Shown: positions 1 to 10,500, counted from the stretch's first letter. The stretch is DNA of 64,000 bases from Corylus avellana (GCF_901000735.1 NC_081549.1:21961584-22025583), one strand, 5' to 3'. Numbers and translations are program-made. Notes: generated from the sequence alone by a model not told the origin.

Positions 1-1273
1 GGTTTCCATTGAGATTTAAAGTTAGTAAGCCACAATTGCTTGGAAACGTATTAGGAATTGAGCCAGTGAGATTGTTTTTCCTTAGATTCAACACCCTAGG
101 ACTCATCTCAATTAAGCACTGGAGAACCGGGCCACTCAGTAAATTATCAGACAAATCTAGAGCAAGAAGATATGTAGCATTGCATAATGAACCAGGAATA
201 CTCCCATAAAATTTATTGCTCGATATAGAGAAGAAATTAGCGTAGGTAAGGGAGTTACCGATGCTTGCTGGTATGACAGAGCTGAAGTTATTCTCCGAAA
301 AATCCAAGTATTTAGCATATGATGGGAGAACCGAGAGCTGCCCTTGGAGCTGATTGGAGTGAAGGTCTAGGATAGTCACAAAAGACATGTTGAGTAAAGG
401 CAAATCTAGACTCTCCAAATAATTATGAGAAAGATTCAATTCGTAAAGATTACGAAATCCCCAAATCCAACTGGGTATCTCCCCCTGAATCTCGTTGCCA
501 GAAAGGTCTAGATGAAGTAATTCAGATTGATTTCTCAAAAAAACAGGAAATGTTTTCAACTTGTTAGAAGCCAAGTTGAATGTCCATAACCAGGGAAGGG
601 AGGATAACGAAAAATTAGTTTCATCATATTCAATCGATAAGCTGTTGTCTGAAAGATCAAGATATGAAAGACTTGTCAACTTTTGAATCATATTAGGCTG
701 CAAGGAGCCGGTAAAGTTGTTTGAAGAAAGTGAGAGGATCTTAAGACCTTTGAGCTCAAAAACAGACATGGGTATTGGCCCTTTCAAGTTGTTGTTACTC
801 AAATCAAGGGTGTCAAGCAAGGAAGAAGAAACGTCTGGAAATTCATTGAGTTGACCAGAAAATTGGTTATTAGAAAGTTGTAATTGCAGCAATGATGGAA
901 GGGAAAACAGAGAAATTGGAATACTTCCTTCCAGTGAATTATAACTCAAGTCAAGAGATTGGAGATCCTGTAGAGAGAAGAGGAGGCTACTGGCATTGTC
1001 AAGTGTACCCGAGATGGATTCACGGCTCAGGTCGAGACTGGTAACACGCCCATCGCTGCAGGTTACACCTTCCCACAAACAGCAATCCACACTTTGATTC
1101 CAGTGCACCAGTTTTGTGGACCGATCCCTGTTGAATAGGAGGCTCTTCTTCAATTGGAGCATCAAGGATTGCTGATCGCCAAGAGTTTGACAAAATGCCA
1201 CAGAGATACAAAAGTGGAGGAGAAGTGAATAAATGGGCATCAAGAAAAGCCATGAAAGGAATGAAATTTTCAT
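1..1273 (-). CDS. RLP-A: Ve1-like LRR receptor-like protein, 5' part (truncated by window edge)
   Basis: Translating the minus strand from the ATG at 1273-1271 gives 424 codons without a stop up to the left edge, so the C-terminus lies outside. The protein starts with a hydrophobic signal peptide (about residues 1-28), then an LRRNT_2 cap with W58, Cys64-Cys65 and Cys72 (motif DCCLWEGVTC), then 24-residue plant extracellular LRRs of LxxLDLSxNxLxGxIP type. It matches the Ve1/Ve2 branch of RLPs, which sense apoplastic pathogen signals and signal through SOBIR1/BAK1 (family knowledge). Compared with RLP-B it jumps from the first LRR (about residue 105) straight to the repeat that lies near RLP-B residue 402, so about 300 residues (about 12 LRRs) are missing in frame. 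The ATG is chosen because the same MxIxxLSWLF start, directly after a CAG acceptor, is found in all paralogues. Identity of the family is firm; whether the distal half is intact cannot be seen. Confidence 0.85.
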   Translation of the reverse strand, partial: MKISFLSWLFLMPIYSLLLHFCISVAFCQTLGDQQSLMLQLKKSLLFNRDRSTKLVHWNQSVDCCLWEGVTCSDGRVTSLDLSRESISGTLDNASSLLFSLQDLQSLDLSYNSLEGSIPISLFSLPSLLQLQLSNNQFSGQLNEFPDVSSSLLDTLDLSNNNLKGPIPMSVFELKGLKILSLSSNNFTGSLQPNMIQKLTSLSYLDLSDNSLSIEYDETNFSLSSLPWLWTFNLASNKLKTFPVFLRNQSELLHLDLSGNEIQGEIPSWIWGFRNLYELNLSHNYLESLDLPLLNMSFVTILDLHSNQLQGQLSVLPSYAKYLDFSENNFSSVIPASIGNSLTYANFFSISSNKFYGSIPGSLCNATYLLALDLSDNLLSGPVLQCLIEMSPRVLNLRKNNLTGSIPNTFPSNCGLLTLNLNGN

Positions 1274-1280
1274 TTTGAGG

Positions 1281-1362
1281 CTGTAACAAGAGACACCCAA
1301 ACAATATGAAATTGAAGAGGTGATGAAATCAATGATTCATGAGGAGAGGAAGGCCGATGAAC
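1281..1362 (-). other. Predicted 5'UTR intron of RLP-A
   Basis: Minus-strand sequence has a GT at 1362-1361 and a pyrimidine-rich end with TTGTTACAG ending at 1281, seven bases before the ATG. The acceptor and its distance to the ATG match the paralogues at 11954, 21861, 31229 and 39680. The donor (CAT/GTTCAT) is less well conserved than the AAT/GTAATx donor of the others, so the exact left splice site is uncertain. Confidence 0.5.
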
Positions 1363-1533
1363 ATGAGCTTTTGGGCCTGTAAAACCAGACGAGATTGTCA
1401 CGGGAGGCTACGTAGGAGGTAGAAGAAGATGCAGCCAATGCTGAAGGCTAGCTCTGCTTCAATTGGAACGATAAATGTTGAAATTTGACGAGCTGCTGAG
1501 GAGTGGAAGGAGGTAAGAAAATTCGTGGGTTTC

Positions 1534-1578
1534 TTGACTTTTCAAAAAGCAAATAAACGCGTTTCCAGAAGCACGCGT
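1534..1578 (-). promoter_or_regulatory. RLP-A promoter module: W-box core plus two CGCG boxes
   Basis: TTGACT (W-box core, WRKY site) lies at 1534-1539, and ACGCGT palindromes (CGCG box, CAMTA-type site) at 1557-1562 and 1573-1578, about 260-305 bp upstream of the RLP-A ATG. On the minus strand the order is ACGCGT, then a GCTTTTTGAAAAGTCAAG stretch. The same order occurs upstream of RLP-B and RLP-D. The sites are seen; their use by WRKY or CAMTA factors is inferred from their consensus. Confidence 0.45.
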
Positions 1579-2144
1579 TTCTCATGGTCCCCTTCCTTTA
1601 ATTGTTCCAGTCTCCGCCAGATGCCCGGCGATGCGCCGCTGGACTTTTCCTTGACTTGGGAGTTGGGGCAATTAAAGTGATCTATTCGTACGTGTATGCA
1701 TGTGGACCTCCCCGACAAAAATAAATAGCATGGAAGCAAACGTTGTTGAAATTGTTATTATATTTTTATTCTTTGTTCATTGTACATATTAAATCCAGGT
1801 TGTGTTGTCTATTAAGTAAAACAAAATACTGGTCTAAGTCTAACTTAATGGGGTCTTCTTGTTTGTGAAAAGAACAATTATTATACAACTTCTAAAGATA
1901 CTGCCATGAGCTATGTTGAACAGTTGAAGCATAGCGACGGGTTATTTGTAAAATAATAAAAAAAATCATTAAAAACTATTAGTTTTAGAGGTCGAGTGAG
2001 TTTTCGATGCTTAAGTCGGTAAATAGTTATTTGAGAGAAAACCAAATGGAAAGAGTAAGAGAAGAGGAATGTGTGTACCTAGCTCTATGAGGGTGTCCTT
2101 TAGATACTTGCCACTTGACGGACTTATAGTTAGGGGTGATAATT
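1579..2144. other. Intergenic, distal upstream region of RLP-A
   Basis: AT-rich sequence with no convincing gene. The short open frame on the minus strand at 1542-1739 has no recognisable domain and overlaps the promoter module, so it is treated as chance. Confidence 0.5.
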
Positions 2145-2640
2145 TGTGTTCGCGTATCGTTTTAGGTCATGTCAAGATATGGTACAAGACTATATAGATC
2201 ATCTATAAAATGACTCATTTAATTAAATTGGTCAAATCTCTCAATAATAACCTTCTAATTTTGTATTGGGTTCTTGTTGGGTTCATGTGTTATGTAAAAA
2301 ATTGTTAGTCATTATGTCGCGTGTCGGGTTCAGGTCATATTAATGCATGGGTAAAAAGACTATATATGTCAATCCTAATCAAATCTATTTAATTAAATGG
2401 GTTAAACCTTTCAACTTTAACCTTCTAATTTTGTATTGGATTCTTATCAAGTTCATGAGTTATGTTAAAAATTGTCAGCCATTATGTCACGTGTCGGGTT
2501 TGGATCATATCGATGCACGGGTAAAATACTATATAGGTCTAATCCGATCCATTTAATTAAACGGGTCAGACTCCTTAACTTTAATCATTTAATTTCGTGC
2601 TTGGTTCTTGCAGATCGTGTCAAAAATTACCAGCTCTACT
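2145..2640. repeat. Diverged tandem repeat, about 170-bp unit, three copies
   Basis: The marker GTGTCGGGTT occurs at 2321-2330 and 2491-2500 (period 170), and a decayed version lies near 2147. Each unit carries a GGTCATAT-like stretch, an ACTATATA stretch, TTTAATTAAA and TTCTAATTTTGTATTGG in the same order. No gene is present. The repeat begins next to TAGGGGTGATAATT (2131), which resembles hAT-type element ends, but no partner end or target duplication was found. Confidence 0.6.
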
Positions 2641-3140
2641 TATAACTCTCTTATTATTTTTATTTTTATTTAGATACTACTTGAGGGAGCTTATAGTGAT
2701 TATTTATTGTATCACCAAGCTACATGTCAACAATAAAATATTTTAGGATGATGCGTAATTTAGAAATTTAGGATTTAGTAGTTAGATTAGACCTTACAAA
2801 ATAATTTATAGTAGCTTAAGTCCTGAAAATGCATGACATGTTTAGCTTTTAAACTCCACAAATACTAACTTTTTTGCAAGAATATATTTTTTTTCTAGGC
2901 ATTTTGCAAGACTATGTATGTGTATTGGAATGACACTTTTGCATTCAAATTGTGGACTCAAAGCGTTGCAAAGATTACTTCGTTCAAATATACAAGAAAA
3001 TGATCACAACCCTATAGTATTGTTGTCAAATGGAGGGGCGTCATAGTGGGTGTGCCCCTCCGGTTGGTTTAATAAGGGTCATCTCTATTTTCATTTGAAA
3101 TGAAAAAAATTCAATTTATGATTATAAAATTTTATTTAAT

Positions 3141-3177
<37 letters not shown>

Positions 3178-3223
3178 TATTACTTAATTAAAATTTTTAA
3201 ATGATGATGTAACATATTCATGA
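2641..3223. other. Intergenic AT-rich region with an (AT)n microsatellite
   Basis: No coding sequence is evident. A pure AT dinucleotide tract of about 32 bp lies at 3144-3175. Confidence 0.6.
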
Positions 3224-6200
3224 TTCGGCCTTGTTTGGGAAGCAAGATTTTCCAACTCAATCTCAAATTTTTTCTAAATTCAAGTTTGGCAATTTTTTAA
3301 ACTCAATTCAACTCAACTCAAAAAATTTCAACTTAACTCAACAATTTTCAACCCAATTAATAAAAATTATAAATAAAGATTGAAAAAAAAAAAATAAATA
3401 AATTTAGGGTAGCCGAAACACCCCAAGTGGTGGCTGGGCCACCCCAAGCCCAACTGGGGTGGTCCGACCACCCCTTAATATTTTATTATTTTTTAAAACT
3501 TATTATTATTATTATTTTATTTAAATTTAAAATATATGTAATATTTTATTATTATTTTTATCAATGGGACATATGTTTCATTTATGACCTTAGAGAGATC
3601 CCAATTATTAATTGGATATTCTCTAATCCAAAATGGATAGAAGAAAATCCTCTACCGTGTTTGACCCACATTCCTTCACGGGCCATAGGTCGAATAATGA
3701 AGGTTGTTGATAGAGGACAATTTTCAATCATATTTGCTTTAACAAAAGGGACATATATAGCGATTCTAACATCATATGGAGACATAATTAATGGCATTGG
3801 AAAGCTCATTTAGAGGGTTACAAAGTCATATTTGATTAAGCTTTCCTAATTCAAATGTTTACTGAGTTAAAATAGACCGTAAAAAGAAAATTGAAAAGCC
3901 GTACAAAATTGCTCGTATGTTGTTTATGTTTGAACAAGCTTTAAAACAAGTTGACAAAATAGCTCGTTCAATAACTCATATGAAGTTGGGTTCGAATGAG
4001 TTATTCATAGATGCACTCGTTTAAAGTTGGGTTAGAACGAGCTGCTGTGTGAATTGAGAATTCATGTAAGAATACGAGGAAACCATAGTTAGGTTCGAAA
4101 GAGCCTCTTACACGTTCAGACAAGCTCCAATAAATTTTTGTAAACAAACTTTTATTTGAGCGTTTTCTTAGGTTTAGGAGTCTAGGTAGTATAAATATAT
4201 GTAATGGCTATCTATAGCCTTAATTTATTATGTTATTTTGACCAGTGATCAATGAAAAAACACTTTTAAGAGTGGTTTTATTTTCTATCCACATTAAATC
4301 CTTGATTGAGTATTAGTTTTAAGAAGAGTTGTGATTCTTATCTTGTTTGTCTTGGCAAACTAATCACTACACGCTGCATTAATTGATATCAAAGTCAAGT
4401 TGCACTGCATCAATTATTTAATTGTTGATGGAGATCTTGTGGGCTAAACAACAAAAAAATTCGTCCAAAGCGCGTTAACTAGCAGAGCAGGAACGTTAGT
4501 AATTACTACTCTTAACTATCGGCAAATATATCAAGGATTAAATTAAGGGTGAATTAAATTAAGCTGGAAGAGAAATGATAGGATTATAAAATATTTTACA
4601 AAATAATTTTATTGTCCTATTATAATTGAAAACGAGATAAATTTATAAAAAATCGCTAAATAGAAAATCTCTTTTTAAACCATGAGATGGTAGAATTTGT
4701 AAATGGGTTAAAGTAATTCCAAAAACATTTATGTATAATATTTATCCCACAAAAGAAAAGGTAATTGTGAAGTGGGAGAGTGTTGTTCTCAAAGTTAGAA
4801 TTGTCAGAGTCATTCATTTATGAGGACCTCAAAGGGAAGTTGTGGCATTTAAAACTCTCCGCATCCAATTCCCAATGCTCCAACTACCTCGCATTTACTC
4901 CGATGGACGGATGGATGGGACGGATGTGAAGCTCATAAATGAGACAATTGGGGCTGAGATTTGTGTCGTCTTTTGAATGATTTATTTTTGTTATGAGCTT
5001 CACATCCGTCCCATCCATCCGTCCATCCGTCGATCGGAGTAAATGCGAGGTAGTTGGAGCATTGGGAATTGGATGCGGAGAGTTTTAAATGCCACAACTT
5101 CCCTTTGAGGTCCTCATAAATGAATGACTCTGACAATTCTAACTTTGAGAACAACACTCTCCCACTTCACAATTACCTTTTCTTTTGTGGGATAAATATT
5201 ATACATAAATATTTTTGGAATTACTTTAACCCATTTACAAATTCTACCATCTCATGGTTTAAAAAGAGATTTTCTATTTAGCGATTTTTTATAAATTTAT
5301 CTCGTTTTCAATTATAATAGGACAATAAAATTATTTTGTAAAATATTTTATAATCCTATCATTTCTCTTCCAGCTTAATTTAATTCACCCTTAATTTAAT
5401 CCTTGATATATTTGCCAATAGTTAAGAGTAGTAATTACTAACGTTCTTGCTCTGCTAGTTAACGCACTTTGGACGAATTTTTTTGTTGTTTAGCCCACAA
5501 GATCTCCATCAACAATTAAATAATTGATGCAGTGCAACTTGACTTTGATATCAATTAATGCAGGGTGTAGTGATTAGTTTGCCAAGACAAACAAGATAAG
5601 AATCACAACTCTTCTTAAAACTAATACTCAATCAAGGATTTAATGTGGATAGAAAAGAAAACCACTCTTAAAAGTGTTTTTCATTGATCATTGGTCAAAA
5701 TAACATAATAAATTAAGGCAATAGATAGCCATTACATATATTTATACTACCTAGACTCCTGAACCTAAGAAAACGCTCAAATAAAAGTTTGTTTACAAAA
5801 ATTTATTAGAGCTTGTCTGAACGTGTAAGAGGCTCTTTCGAACCTAACTATGGTTTCCTCGTATTCTTACATGAATTGTCAATTCACACAGCAGCTCGTT
5901 CTAACCCAACTTTAAACGAGTGCATCTATGAATAACTCATTCGAACCCAACTTCATATGAGTTATTGAATGAGCTATTTTGTCAACTTGTTTTAAAGCTT
6001 GTTCAAACATAAACAACATACGAGCAATTTTGTACGGCTTTTCAATTTTCTTTTTACGGTCTATTTTAACTCAGTAAACATTTGAATTAGGAAAACTTAA
6101 TGAAATATGACTTTGTAACCCTCTAAATGAGCTTTCCAACGCCATTAATTATGTCTCCATATGATGTCAGAATCGCTATATATGTCCCTTTTGTTAAAGC

Positions 6201-6709
6201 AAATATGATTGAAAATTGTCCTCTATCAACAACCTTCATTATTCGACCTATGGCCCACGAAGGAATGTGGGTCAAACACGGTAGAGGATTTTCTTCTATC
6301 CATTTTGGATTAGAGAATATCCAATTAATAATTAGGATCTCTCTAAGGTCATAAATGAAACATATGTCCCATTGATAGAAATAATAATAAAATATTACAT
6401 ATATTTTAAATTTAAATAAAAAATAATAATAAGAAGTTTTAAAAAATAATAAAATATTAAGGGGTGGTCGGACCACCCCAGTTGGGCTTGGGGTGGCCCA
6501 GCCACCACCTGGGGTGTTTCGGCTACCCTAAATTTATTTATTTATTTTTTCAATCTTTATTTATAATTTTTATTAATTTGGATGAAAATTTTTGAGTTAA
6601 GTTGAAATTTTTTGAGTTGAGTTGAATTGAGTTTAAAAAATTGCCAAACATGAATTTAGAAAAAATTTCAGTTTGAGTTGGAAAATCTTGCTTCCCAAAC
6701 AAGGCCGAA
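3224..6709. repeat. 3.49-kb near-perfect inverted repeat (giant palindrome / foldback)
   Basis: The left arm 3224-4938 (1715 bp) and right arm 4991-6709 (1719 bp) are reverse complements of each other from the outer ends (TTCGGCCTTGTTTGGGAAGC and its complement) to a 52-bp spacer at 4939-4990. Scattered substitutions and one 8-bp difference (near 4910 against 5015-5040) separate the arms, so it is not a trivial copy of one read. The outer ends resemble TIRs of foldback/MITE-type elements, but I find no direct target duplication next to them. Open frames in it (3427-3813 plus, 6123-6476 minus) are mirror images of each other and encode no known domain. A transcript through it would fold into a 1.7-kb hairpin. 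Confidence 0.9.
4190..4420 (+). repeat. Degenerate LTR-end plus primer-binding-site-like segment inside the left arm
   Basis: TATAAATATATG at 4190-4202 followed by a TATAGCCTT stretch, then a tract ending ACGCTGCATTAATTGATATC near 4371-4390, parallels the LTR of the gypsy-like element at 14760-17373 (TATAAATATATGCTTATAGCC ... CGACGCTGCATCA, then a TTGGTATCAGAGC primer site). The similarity is partial and by eye. The mirror copy lies at about 5510-5740 on the minus strand. Confidence 0.35.
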
Positions 6710-7133
6710 CTATTCGGTTTTTGTTTTGGTACTATCTCATCTATTAAAAAAAAGTACAGAAAAAGGGAAGCTAATTAACGATTAGGCAACTATTCTTAAC
6801 TTCTGAAATAAACCCATGGAATTTTTTATTTATTTAAAAAAGAAAAGAAAAAGAAGAGGTACGTAGTTATGCAAAGGAGTGAGAAAGAAATCGCCATTGG
6901 CCGGTGAGTTTTTTATTTTTTATTTTTATGAAGTCTATTCAATTACATTTTTTTTTAGAGAAATTATGTAACATCCCGGTCCCAGTTCATCATCTAAAAG
7001 GTACCCAATTTAAAATTTGAAATCCTCTAAGCACTGGATTTCAATTTCAAGGCGTGCATTTCATTTTTAGGTTGTAATTTTTGGGAATTTACAACATATA
7101 AACTAGATTACAAATTAGAATTAGAAATGAAAT
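6710..7133. other. Intergenic, low-complexity AT-rich
   Basis: Contains A/T runs and no coding or element signature that I can identify. Confidence 0.5.
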
Positions 7134-7149
7134 GACACACCATTATCTT

Positions 7150-7270
7150 TTTTTTTTTTTTTTTTTTTTTTTACATGTCCACACAAAAGAAGGAAAAGAT
7201 GAGGTTCGAACTAGTGACCTCCGTTTCATGAGGCGTGGTCCACAGTCGATTGATCTACCCCTTGGGGACC
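7150..7270 (-). mobile_element. tRNA-derived SINE with 16-bp target duplication
   Basis: On the minus strand the body carries an A-box-like TAGATCAATCGACTG and a B-box-like AGTTCGAACC, then a conserved GTGGACATGT and a poly-A tail (the poly-T seen at 7150-7172). It is flanked by a perfect 16-bp direct repeat, GACACACCATTATCTT, at 7134-7149 and 7271-7286. These are the hallmarks of a SINE moved by LINE machinery. Related copies lie at 29420, 30241 and 34607. Confidence 0.85.
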
Positions 7271-7356
7271 GACACACCATTATCTTGAAAGTATGCACTA
7301 TGTCCAATTCACCCTTGATTTGATTTGATTTTTTATTTTAACAAGAGTTGATCTAA

Positions 7357-7438
7357 GAGCAATGCTACATCCCATATAAGTATCCCACAAATTCCACAAA
7401 ATTAACGTGGTAAAGTCTAGTAGCTATCGAATAAACTC

Positions 7439-7469
<31 letters not shown>

Positions 7470-7546
7470 TCAAAGGCTACTAGACCTTGCTGCATCAACT
7501 TTGTGAGATATTTGTAAGATGATTGTGTGATATGTAGTATTACTCA
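7357..7546. mobile_element. MITE-like inverted repeat with poly-A centre
   Basis: The left side starts GAGCAATGCTACAT at 7357 and the right side ends ATGTAGTATTACTC at 7546. The two sides pair imperfectly over about 70 bp (shared CCACAAA, AAGTCTAGTAGC blocks) around a long A tract at about 7446-7470. No transposase is encoded. The superfamily is not determined and no clear target duplication was seen. Confidence 0.55.
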
Positions 7547-7935
7547 TGATATAACATATTAGAATGATGGTGGGATATTAATGTGTTATATAACATTACT
7601 CGATATTAAATAGAGCAATGATAAATAAAGCTACATCACATTCCATCAACATTTCACCATGTTGATATGACAATGCCTATAACCCTTGATTTTTTTTTTT
7701 TTTTTTTTCTAATAACAATGACTAATTCAAGAACTAAGAGATACTGGCACATTAGTAAGAACAGAGGCAGAAATTAATATAGATAGGGAGCAAGGGCCAA
7801 AAAATTTAGTTGGTAGTGGCCAGTAGGCAAAATATTTTTCCCTGTGAATTAGGGGATGCCATGGTCTATACTGGGCTCCCATTCATCCGTCCATGCATAT
7901 CAGCCCAATAATATATGATAAAATAAAGGTGTAGT
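7547..7935. other. Intergenic with T-rich tract
   Basis: Contains another GAGCAATG-like MITE half near 7613 and a poly-T run near 7691-7708. No gene seen. Confidence 0.4.
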
Positions 7936-7943
7936 ATTGCATT

Positions 7944-8997
7944 TAGGGGTGTAAACGAGCCGAGTTCCCTTATTTGGGCTTGGCTCGTTTAAATTTTACT
8001 CGAACTTGAGCAAAAAAATTGAGCTTGAGCTCATAATAAGTCGAACCGAACCGATCCAACTTGTGAGTTGGTTCTTATATTTAATGTGTGTGTGTGTGTT
8101 TTTTTTTTAATAAATTTAAACTTCAAGTACTCTTAAACGGCTCAAGAAACCAGCTTGCATATGAGCATTTGCTTAGTTTGGCTAGCCGAGTATGAAGCCT
8201 AAATCAATACAGTAAAGCACTTAGTTTCGAAGAAAGAGAATATGTATCCTTTTATAGATAAGCAAACTTGGGGATTGGTGTTTTCTTAATAATGTGGGAT
8301 AAGTTAACATGTTGTATTCAGACTGCAATGGGGCGATGCCCCCTACAAATTTTTTTTTTTCAACATCTCTCTCAATCTCCCTCACCAGTTATAGTGCATC
8401 TTCCGCCCCAACTCTCATTTTCAACTCTCACTCTCGCTCACCAAACAGGCAGTGATCCAAAGTGTTTGGGTCTGTTTGATTCTTTAATAATTTCTGTCTT
8501 TTTCAATCTCCCTCAATAGTTTCTGGTTGATTTTTTTTCCCTTTCATTTGTGTATGCTCTAATTGAATCTGAGTCTTTTTAATGATTTTTCTCTCTCTCT
8601 CTCTGTGTGATCACAACTAAGTGGAGAAAGCTTTTTTTGTTTCGGTGAAGAAGACGAGCAACAGAGAATCAAAGATGGAAAGAAATGGAGAAAGAGAGAA
8701 AATAATGTTAAATTTTTTTTTTTTATATATATATATATTAAAATAAGTTATATAGTATATTTATTATTATTGAGTAATATTGACTATATATTGTTAATTA
8801 CTTAATAAAAAAATATACAAGTCGAGCCTTATACGAGAGCGCTCATGAGCCTAACCAAGTCGAGTCGAGCCAAACTTGTTTCGTTTAATATTTAAGCCAA
8901 GATTTATGTTCATAAAGCGCTTTATTTAATAATCGAGTCGAGCTTAATAAGCCGATTTCGAGTTCACTCTCAAGCGGCTTCGCTGCCAACACCCCTA
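7944..8997. mobile_element. Non-autonomous hAT-type DNA transposon, 1054 bp, 8-bp TSD
   Basis: The element begins TAGGGGTGT and ends with the inverted ACACCCCTA. It is flanked by an exact 8-bp direct repeat ATTGCATT at 7936-7943 and 8998-9005. The 8-bp duplication and the TAGGGGTG terminus fit the hAT superfamily. The subterminal regions carry many short GAGC/CGAG motifs in both orientations, as typical hAT ends do. No transposase frame is present; the 83-codon frame at 8268-8519 shows no domain. It lies about 290 bp beyond the stop codon of the thaumatin-like gene. Confidence 0.85.
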
Positions 8998-9005
8998 ATT
9001 GCATT

Positions 9006-9282
9006 ACTCTATTAGATGAATACTAATCTTACAAATTTAAACAAATAAAAAATAAACAATAAATTTAATTATTTAATTAATATTTTAATCTAAACCAACC
9101 AAACAAATTCACACCTCAATAGTTTTCATAACTCCATTATCTACTATTCTACTTTATCATTCATACAACACGGTGAAATTTCTGGAAAGTGTCAGCGTGG
9201 CAAACCATGCATCCGTACAAAGTGACTAAACTAACCCCACATTTGCATAAGATACCAACACAAAATAATTTATACAATAAGG
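9006..9282. other. 3' flank of the thaumatin-like gene
   Basis: AT-rich, no open frame with recognisable features. A third exon of the thaumatin-like gene, expected in long family members, was looked for here and not found. Confidence 0.4.
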
Positions 9283-9983
9283 TTATTCGGTAGTTTTACC
9301 TGTATTAGGTGACGGGCAGAATGTGATAATGTAGTTGGCGGAGTCACAAGTAAATACGGCAATCTTATCATCGAACGGCTCAGTATACGCGCGTGGGCAA
9401 GCGGACTTGAAAAACTGCAAGTACAACGACTGCCTAAAGATGGGCGATAAGCTGGGTGTGTCAGAGTACTTGTACTCGAATGGATTCCTGCAAGCGACCA
9501 CACCTTCTCTCCCATCCCCACGCGTCACGCTGAGCAGCTTGCGGCAAGGGCCGTTCAGGTCCACCAAGCACCCAATCCCAGTAGTGCCGCATGTTCCTCG
9601 GCTCGTACCTTCGGGCACGACGAGCATCGGGAGGTTGAACCCGTCGAACGCGGTCACGTCGTAGAAGTCCAACCCTTCGAAGCTGTTTAGCCCGAACTCT
9701 GCCAACGTGACGGGTGGCTGGTACCCAACCCCGCCGCACTCCAGAGCCCCGGACCCACAGTCGCCGGTCAGGCACGTGAAATTTCCACTAGAGTCTTGGC
9801 CACAGTGGGTCCGACCCCATATCCGACCATTCCAGGGCGTGAGAATGGATATGTTCTTGGATTCGCCGCTCTTGAGAGCGAACCCGGTGGTGGGGAACTG
9901 TCCCGTCACGCCTGTGGTTTGCAAAGCCGGCCATATCGTGCGCAGGCAGTTGTTGACTATCTTGAAGGAATCAGAGCGGACCT

Positions 9984-10100
9984 CTGTGAAGACAAAAAAA
10001 TGGAAAAAACACGAATTGGAGGTTAATTAGCAGGAAATTGAGGAATTTAGAGAAAAATATTGGTTTTTTCGTGGTGGGTTGTGCGAGTTTTTGTGGTCAC
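9984..10100 (-). other. Intron 1 of the thaumatin-like gene
   Basis: The donor GCAG/GTGACC is at 10101/10100 and the acceptor TTCACAG/AGG at 9984/9983 on the minus strand. A phase-1 split of a Glu codon joins the signal peptide to the mature domain, the usual intron position in this family (family knowledge). Confidence 0.75.
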
Positions 10101-10137
10101 CTGCGAGAGAAGAGATGGTGAGGAGGATGATCAGTGC

Positions 10138-10500
10138 CAGAGACGGAGGGAGGGGGTACCGGGGTGGGCCAGGGTCCCCCCAAATAAGAAAAAAAAATAT
10201 TGTAAGTAAAAAAATTAATAAAAAAATTAAAAAAAAAAAGTAAAATTAAAGTTTTAATTTTAGTTATTTGTCCTTTAAAAAAAAAAAATTGGCCTTATTT
10301 TTAATTTTGTTGGTCAATACCTACTAATTTTTTTTTTTAATTTTTGGCCTTTACTTTTAAATGTCTACTTTTTTTTGGTCCTTACGGTAGTTTTTAGTTC
10401 ATAAAAAATAATTAAAATAATTTTTTTGATAAAAAAAATTTTAAAGAACTGAAAAAAAAAAATTGACTGACTATTTCATAAAATTTTCTGGCTCCGTCCC
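10138..10500. mobile_element. Small TIR element inserted in thaumatin exon 1, 10-bp TSD
   Basis: 363 bp lie between exact 10-bp repeats TGATCAGTGC at 10128-10137 and 10501-10510. The ends are imperfect inverted repeats: GAGACGGAGGGAG (from 10140) against GGGACGGAGCCAG (complement of 10488-10500). The interior is A/T-rich and non-coding. The length of the duplication best fits a Mutator-like non-autonomous element; the superfamily is inference. Confidence 0.7.

Noticed and set aside
3144..3175. AT tract as a possible regulatory element or palindrome.
   Set aside because: Simple microsatellite without conserved context.
3427..3813. 128-codon open frame as a possible gene (mirror at 6123-6476).
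   Set aside because: It lies in the palindrome arms, has no domain and includes low-complexity A/T translation.
3220..6712. TTC/GAA bases at the palindrome ends taken as a 3-bp target duplication (Harbinger type).
   Set aside because: They are inverted, not direct, and therefore part of the inverted repeat itself.
8268..8519. 83-codon frame within the hAT element as a transposase remnant.
   Set aside because: No hAT or BED-finger motif visible; composition is low-complexity.
9335..10030. Several plus-strand open frames over the thaumatin-like gene.
   Set aside because: They are antisense shadows of the GC-rich coding exon.
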